From: Arion vulgaris
Taxonomy: Eukaryota > Mollusca > Gastropoda > Stylommatophora > Arionidae
Length of the DNA stretch: 64,000 bases
NCBI GenBank assembly: GCA_020796225.1
Contig: CM036767.1
Coordinates: forward strand, 17,080,427 to 17,144,426
Reading direction: 5' to 3'
Shown: in pieces, positions 44,001 to 53,000 of the stretch
Position numbering within the stretch: the stretch's first letter is position 1
Layout of the letters: every line of letters begins with the position of its first letter
Translations under genes and position numbers: made by a program
The notes under the pieces: generated by a model
What the model was told of the DNA's origin: nothing
Database searches by the model: none
What the model saw: only the letters and a program-made list of their open reading frames with translations

Positions 44001-47000
44001 CCTACGGGGGACCGGTGACGACTTTAAACGCAACGTCCTGTTTATGACATCCAGTGAGTCGTATAGCAGAGTTCATAGTAGAAAGAAAAGAAGAAGAAAA
44101 TTTGCTAAGAAACAAAGAATATTCCAGCTTTCTTATTCTTCTTCTTCTACTTTGATCAGTTTCACATCCGCAGCAGCAGTTTTTTCCGGCCTCCTATGAA
44201 TTCAAGAGTATTTATGGCACATTCTTCACGGCCTTTGTCTGACTGCATCTGTGATATATATATAGCGATATGTAATCCTCTCGTACGTTACATGGGACTT
44301 GCAAGACATTTCTCCATACCGCTCTGTCCTGGGCAATGCTGTCACCCTCTTCCATGGAATTGAGTCCGATGTGACATAGGAACTATCTTCATCTCGTTGT
44401 TTGTTTTGTATTGTTTAATTGATAAAGGCCTTCTTGTCGAAACGTCGCCGTTTATATATAGGCTTCTTATATTTCAAGTCCCTATTCTTAGTTTTTTGAA
44501 AGCGACGTTCCGCACGGGGCATGCTACTACTTGAAGACTGTACTGTATATTTCCAGTTTCAGCATTTTTATTTCCTCGAGTAGACGGTAGTCAATGTCTC
44601 CAGTTTCAGCATTTTTATTTCCTCGAGTAGACTAGTCAATGTCTCCAGTTTCAACATTTTTATTTCCTCGAGTAGACGGTAGTCAATGTCTCCAGTTTCA
44701 GCATTCTTATTTCCTCGAGTAGACTGTAGTCAATGTTTCCAGTTTCAGCATTTTTATTTCCTCGAGTAGACTGTAGTCAATGTCTCCAGTTTCAGTATTT
44801 TTATTTCCTCGAGTAGACTGTAGTCAATGTCTGCAGTTTCAGCATTTTTATTTCCTCGAGTAGACTAGTCAATGTCTCCAGTTTCAGCATTCTTATTTCC
44901 ACGAGTAGACTGTAGTCAATGTCTCCAGTTTCAGCATTTTTATTTCCATGAGTAGACTATGTCTCCAGTTTCAGTAGACATGAGTAGACTAGTCTAATTT
45001 GAAGAACATAGAAAGGAGAAAAATGGAACGTGAAACAGTTGAGAAGAATTTCCCAGCAAATCACGTTGTCTAGTCCCTTGGGTGCAGCGCATAGATCCAA
45101 ACATGAGCTAGGTCCGAATTTCTTTATTTTCTTCTTTTCTTTCTTTGTCTCTCCTTCATAACCGCTTTTCATTTATCTAAACGAATCTAGTCACAACAAT
45201 ATTGTTACTGTCAATTATGTACAACGTATTACTTGACCTCTGACCTGTGTACTCTGAAAAGCCATGAAGAATATACCGAAGAAAGTGCTCAAGATACTAT
45301 CCAAATTTTTACCTGAGAAGAAAAAAAAAAAAATTAATAATGTCTTTGTCAAATGAAATGAAAATCGTGGCATATCCTAAAGGACGTAGCCATCAACCAA
45401 AGTAAATGAGTCGTTGATTTTTCTAGGCACCACTTATACGCTCAGTAGTTTGCCATTGCTTTCTGAACGGTGAGGTCTTTTTTTACCTTTTGTAAAATCC
45501 CACGGAAACGAATTTGCTTCCAAACTTGCCCACCCTGGGGTTTGAAAAAGGTACGCTTGGGTTTGTGATCGAGCTCATTACCACTTGAGCTACAGACGCT
45601 CACCTTTCTCAAAGATAATAATACTAATTCATCTGGTACCATTATACGTTATATAGGGACTGCAAATAATTTCTCCATACCGCTCTATCCTGTGTAACTT
45701 GCTCAGTCTCCTCCTTGGAACTGAGATCGATATTTCTTGCCTCTCTCAGAAAAGTTCGTTTCAGGTTCTCCTTAGGACGTCCTCTATTTCTTGAACCCTT
45801 TGCATCTCACTTCAATGCCTGCTTTGATATTCGTTGATCATTTCTTCTCAAGGTATGCCCAACATATCTCCATCTTCTCCTTCTTATAATGGTTGTTACT
45901 ATTGGTTGACCAGACATGTCTCTGATTTCATCACTTCTCATGACATCGTTTCATTTTATGTTCATTATTTATCGCAGATATCTATTTTCAAATGCTTTGA
46001 ACTTGCTTTCTATATCATTAGTCATTTTCCAACTCTCGCGGGCATATGTTAGGATATGTTGTCAAACACACTCTCTAACTAAATCAGAAAAAAGTAAGAT
46101 CACAACATGGGAAATGAACTGTTTAACCCTTTAGCTGCTAAGGACGTATATACACGTTTTCCCACTCACTTCTAAAGACGCATTAGCACGTCTGTTATTA
46201 TCTCTTCTCTGTGGGCTATAGACGTGTTAACACGTTATACATTTCTACTGTCACTGCTATAGACGTATATTCACGTTTGTGACCTAGAAACAAAGAGGCT
46301 ATTTTTAGCTCAGCCTTTGGAAAGTATGTAGCAGAAAAATGGTTAAGAGAAGCTGTCAATGTTACAGGACGGGACAGATTGAACAACAAGAATATTAGAA
46401 ATGTTGCTGGAGTCACACCAAGGAGTCAGATCCAAGGAGTCACCAGTCAAAGGAGTCACCATGGAGTCACACCAAGGAGTCACCATGGAGTCACACCATG
46501 CATCCAACATATTAGAAAACAACACATAAATGGTTCGGTCACCTAATGAGAATGAAACCAGATCTATTATTATCTCGCGCCTATAACAACCGGTAACTAG
46601 GAGAGAGCCCAAAGAAGATCAAGAACACGAGGGATAGATAATATCATAGAAATCCAGCGATATCTAAGACTACAGATACAGATGCAACACACATTGCACA
46701 GGATATAAAACTGAAACTCCCCACGCCGCTTCACTGCTCATGTGGATAAGACAAGAGAGGACAATAGTTTCAATATGTTATGTTATGTGATAGATGTCAT
46801 AGCACATTGGGCACTCCCATTCGTGCTCTGTCCTCCATTGCAACAGCCATCCTAACGTCCATTTGCTCACCGTACCCACGAGAAGTTGATTAGCATCTCT
46901 TCTCTCTCTACCGCGAAGACGACACTGTTTGGCATGCCCAAACTTAACTCTTAATTCTCGGACTCGCTCCAGTGTCTGAGACTCGTCCATATCATATAAA

Positions 47001-50000
47001 TGTCTGCGAACCGCATTGATGACATCGGCTATGTCCATACTTTTGCCCACTTGAATCGGGGCATTGTTTGCAAGAAAGTCCGCACTCTCGTTGCCCTGCA
47101 CTCCAGCATGTCAATGATTTCATTGTTTTATAGAGGTAGGGGGTGCCCGAGTGGTTACCGGGCCCAAATTTGGGGTGTAAAGAATAGAACCACTATTACC
47201 TGCCATGCATGTCGTAAGAGTCGACTAAGGAGGCTTGGCTGAAATCGGTTTGCACGTGTCCTAAACGTGTAGAAGCCTATGCGTTTAGGGGTCTACCAAA
47301 CCAATGTGCAACGAATACACGTTCTTGGCACAGATAAAACCTATCACAAAGAGTGATTACAATTGTTCGAAAGGCTCGAACGCAAAGAAGAAGAAGAGAG
47401 GTAGGGGGATGGGAATTGGTTGAAATCTAATTAAACTTAGCAAATTCACATCCAATCATTGCAACTAATCTTGAATTGGTTTTATCTGGTTGTGTTGACG
47501 ATAATAAATACAATTTCCTGTAGCCTTTTCAGATCTTAGGGTATAAAGTGCCCATCACTTCATGCTCCATGACCTCAGAGATAACAGAGGCGACGAAAGA
47601 CACTGCTTATGAAACCCACACAAAAGTCCGTTCTAGAAATCTCTTCTTACCCTGAAGCTGTGAGACAAATCAGGATTGGATTGAGAAGAAAAGACAAGGT
47701 GCATAGAGAGGCTCGCTCCAGGTGTCTCCTTTTTCGACCTGATGCTGAAAGGCAAAACATGATTAGAGAATAGATAGATTGCCAGAGATAAAGCACGCAA
47801 AGATAAAGCACACTGACAGAGATAAAGCACGCAAAGATAAAGCACACTGGCAGAGATAAAGCACACTGGCAGAGATAAAGCACAATGACAGAGATAAAGC
47901 ACACTGGCAGAGATAAAGCACGCAAAGATAAATCACACTGGTAGAGATAAAGCACACTGGCAGAGATAAAGCACAATGACAGAGATAAAGCACACTGGCA
48001 GAGATAAAGCACACAGACAGAGATAAAGCACACTGGCAGAGATAAAGCACACAGACAGAGATAACGGACACAGACAGAGATAAAGCGCACTGGCAAAGAT
48101 AAAGCACACACTGACAGAGATAAAGCCCACTCACAGAGATAAAGCACACACTGACAGAGATAAAGTACACACTGACAGAGATAAAGCGTACTAGCAAAGA
48201 TAAATATTTATTCTGTGTTTACCAGTCAGAGATGCAAAGTGGGCTGCTAATGTCGTCACATAGACACCTTGAGCGTTCCACACTAGGCCTGTAGCTAGGC
48301 CCTCAATGAAGGCTACAGGAAGCAGTAAATAGGCCTGTAATAAAAGAATGAATATTATATCGATGAATGTTGTATACATCTGCAACTTCGATCTTATACC
48401 AGTACACTTTATCACCATCATCATTATCATCACATCATCATCGCATCACCAATTATCAACGCATCATCATCATCAACATTTCATCATCATCTCATCATCA
48501 TCATCATCATCATCATCACCATCATCATTATCATCATCACCATTATCAACATCATCATTATCGTTATACTCATCCTCATCATGATTTTTTATTGATTGAT
48601 CGATAGGACAATCATCATCATTGCACTTCGGTGAGTAAACATGTCTGCTCCGATCTCTTTCTTATACAGGAAGATCTCAGCTGCAGTGCACGAAATCCGT
48701 GGTACCGGCGAGGCTCACCGATGTAATTTTGAAGATGATGTAGATATTTTTGTAAAAATTTAAAAAAATCTTTTCTAATGAATTTTACCAGTGCGGCGAC
48801 TTTCCAGCACGCACTTCTCAATGTTAAACACCGTCAATTGTTCTTTTACGTGCTCAAATAGAAAAACGCAACCTACGTGTTATCGTCTGTCTCCCATAGG
48901 ATTAGAAACTCGATCTCACCTACACTGAAATCAGGGATCTCTGCAAAAATATTCAAATGACTCCACGAGGGAGCGAACATGGTACCTCTGGCACGAGAGA
49001 CGAGTATCTAACCTTTAAACCTCAGAGATCCCGAAGAATACAGAAAAAGGATAAAGAAACATCAGAAGGGTTATCAACAAGAAATTGAAATTGGACAAGT
49101 AACTAACAAAAGAATCAATCAATAAAGTGCCATGCCTGCCGGCGTAGGCGATCATGTCTCTCTACAACTCTCTCTGCTTTGTGCATGTAATTAGTTCTGA
49201 CGTCGATCTTGTGTCGAACCATGATGTCAGGCCATCGAGCATCTTCTCCCTCTGTCTTCCGCGATCTCTTCTTCCATGAATTTTACCTGTTGTTACCAAA
49301 TGTTCTAAAACTTTCTCTTCGCATTATATGCCCGAAGAACCTTGATAACAAAAGAATACGGTGAGAAAAATCAAAACTGAGAAGACAAAAGAGAAAAATT
49401 TTGATTATAACTTAAAGTTAGAAAACAAAGTCTTAAAACCGAAAGATTTACTTCATTGCACAGGGTTTTATCCCATAGAGTTCCGTCCGGTTGGCAGAAA
49501 TGACATGCCGAGAGTTTTGCACAAAGCACAAACTCCGTAGTTTCAACAACAATTCTAGGGTTCTAGTCCTAAAGGGACAGTTTGTTGAGCATTGTGTTCT
49601 GGTTTGGGTGTATAGTCCTGAGAAAGAATTTTGTGCTGATCTGGGTGTAGTCCCCATAAGTACTTGGGTGTTATCAAGTAGTTTGACAATGGAGGTTCGG
49701 GCGGTTACGGAGGCGGTGAAATGGTTGACATCACACAATTACTCTCGTGTTTTCATACTCAGTGACTCCATAAGCATGATTCGTAAAGTCGAATCAGGAA
49801 TGGTGAGACGCAACTGGGTGGAGGTACTGGTACAGACAATGATCAGAGAAATCACCTACATTTTTGTCCCTGGGCACGCAGGAGTTATGGGAAATGAACG
49901 AGCTGATAGATTGGCTGGCTTGACTACAATATCAGAAGGAGCTGCCATAGATCGAAGTGACATTCTTCACGCATTGAGAGAGTCTTTCCGAATAGAGGAG

Positions 50001-53000
50001 TTTCAGGGCTGTGAATCCCACTCGCTGACCAGATTGAAAGAGATGGGTGTCAATATTGGTGCAGCCCGAAAAGAACGACATACTAAATATGCAAAGAGAT
50101 TGATTAATCAACATCGAACTGGCGTGTTGGGTCGCTTTACGCTGCTGGATTTGTTGAGGCGGAGATCGGAGCACCTATGGACATGTCCATGCATATGAAT
50201 CCTCATAAGATAACTGATAACTTGTGTGTTGATCTGGGTGTATTCATGAGAAGGACTTTTGTGCTGATCTGGGTGTAGTTCCCATAAGAACCTTGTGTTG
50301 ATCTGGGTGTAGTTCCCATAAGAACCTTGTGCTGATCTGTGTAGTTCCATAAGAACTTGTGTTGATCTGGTGTAGTTCCCATAAGAACCTTGTGTTGATC
50401 TGGGTGTAGTTCCATAGAACCTTGTGCTGATCTGGATGTAGTTCCCATAAGAACCTTGTGTTGATCTGGGTGTAGTTCCCATAAGAACATTGTGCTAATC
50501 TTGGTGTAGTTCCCATAAGAACTTTGTGCTAATCTTGGTGTAGTTCCCATAAGTACTGTTGTGTTGATCTGGGTGTAGGCCTGAAAAGGAATTTTCGTGC
50601 TAGTCTGAGTTTAGCCGTGAAAAGGTCTTTGAACTGGATTTGTTTTGTTTTTACCTTACATATTATTAGGTGCGAAGCAGATCGACGATGACAGACATTA
50701 AAAAACATTTTAAGACGAACAACACACATTTAAGGTCTACCTTCGGATAGAAGTTTGCACCAATAAACAAACATTGACAGAACCAGGACAACGTCATGGA
50801 TCCTTTACATCCTAAGCGATTAATAATGGCTGGAGACACCAGACAAATGGTGAATGTCCCAGCAGTAAGAGCTCCCATGGTATAGGTGCCAAGGTTAGAG
50901 TTTAGGCTGCTTTGAATGTCCTGTTTGGAAGTTTAGAAGTAATTTGTAGATTTTATTATTATGAAATTGTTCTTAAATGTTGGTTGGTGCTGTGTGTTTG
51001 TTTATTTGTTCGATACGTTTTTAAATATTTCAACATAGCTACAACCATTTCCAACATCATTATCGTCGCTGTCATCAGCATCCTGATCACCAACATTGCT
51101 GTCATTAGCATCCTCACCACCAGCATTGCTGTCATAAGCACCCTCATCACCAATCTTGCTGTCATCAACATCTTCATCACCAACATTGCTGTCATAAGCA
51201 TTATCACCACCAACAAAGATGTTATTAGCATCTTCACCATTAGGATCGCGGTCATCAGTATCACCACCGTCAGTATAACCACCATCCCACATCGCTGCTT
51301 TCAGTATCACCACCGTCAGTATAACCACCATCACACATCGCTGCTTTCAGTATCACCACCGTCAGAATAACCACCATCACACATCGCTGCTTTCAGTATC
51401 ACCACCGTCAGTATAACCACCATCACACATCGCTGCTTTCAGTATCACCACCGTCAGAATAATCACCATCACACATCGCTGCTTTCAGTATCACCACCGT
51501 CAGTATAACCACAATCCCCATCGCTGCTTTCAGTATCACCACCATGAAAATTAATGTCATCAGCATCCTCACTATCAGTATCATCACCATCTGCATCGCC
51601 ATCATCAGCATTGCTGACATCTACATCTTCCCCACCACCCCCAGCATCGCTTTAATCACCACCATCATCAACACTCCCATCAGATTCACTACCATAAGCA
51701 CCGCCATTGCCACCACCAGCACCATCATCATCCTCATCAGCTTCACCGCTATCAGCAATGTCGTCATAATCCCCCAGTATCACCACCACCACAATCATCA
51801 TCAATATCACAACCTACATACCCAACACCACAACCCTGAGTATCGTCATCACTACTCCCACCATCATCTTGTCATCATCATCATCATCCCTATCAGTATC
51901 GCTATCATTACCACCACCACCACCATCACCATTTATAGTTGCTACATTCGTCACAATTAACATCATCATAGTAACAATCTGATTAACATATTCTTACATA
52001 ACTGAGATCATATTGCTTACATATCTGACTTCATATTGCTTAAATAAATGAATCATATTGCTTACATAAATGAATCATATTGCTTACATAACTGAAATAA
52101 TATTGCTTACATAACTGAGATCATATTGCCCCATATCTGACTTCAAATTGCATATCATAAATGAATCATGTTTCTTACATAACTGAAATAATATTGCTTA
52201 CATAGCTGAATCATCATTCCACATAGACTGACATCATATGCTTACATAACTGACATCATATTGCTTACACAACTGACATCATATCACCCCGGGCAGACCC
52301 ATAAGTCCTCAGTCACCCTCAACCAATATCAAAAGGTATTTATACAGGTGATTTCCAATTATAAATAAAATAAAATTTGCTGTTACTTTCTCAGACCTTA
52401 GGGTATAAAATCACCTCATTTTCCATCTCTCCCATGTGTATCCAGGACTCGCAAGGAGCAAGAAAAAAAACACTCAACCACCACAAAGCATCACGAATCT
52501 GAACCCAGTCACTTGTGAACGATTTTCACTAGATCTCTATACATGTTGCTGGAGCGCCTGTGTGTTGCTGGGGACTCGGAGGGGAGCAAAGAATAGTAAC
52601 ACTTCAACCAACAAAATGCAGGCCGTATGAAACGACTGAGGTGGGGGCCTAGGAAGCTACCCTGGTAAATAAAAGCTGAAATCGGATGTTCTGGCCTACT
52701 TGTAGGTTGCATAACTTGCACAACGGACAATCACTCTTAAGCTCAGATCACATACAAATCACAATTAGTGGTTTAACAGGGTGTCGATATAGAGAATTCG
52801 AAGAAGAAGAAGACTTCCCATCTCTATGCAGGAGGCAGGAAGGTCAATTCCTTTCTTTACACGTGAAACGTCTAGTATGGGATTGCTCTCAACCGTCTTA
52901 TGTCAGAGCCGATAGGCTAATGTTTATGCACTAAGTTAATCCGTCCCACGGTTTCGAAGTACAACCACAATTCAGTTATAGTTACACGTACAACTAAAAC

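Noticed and set aside
47647..48197. Cys/Leu-rich minus-strand frames of up to 166 codons
   Set aside because: They are translations of the 19-bp array and start and end with the array.
51544..51960. 138-codon Ile/Thr/His-rich frame, repeated in all three unit copies
   Set aside because: It is a reading of ATC/CAC microsatellite sequence; conservation between copies follows from recent duplication.
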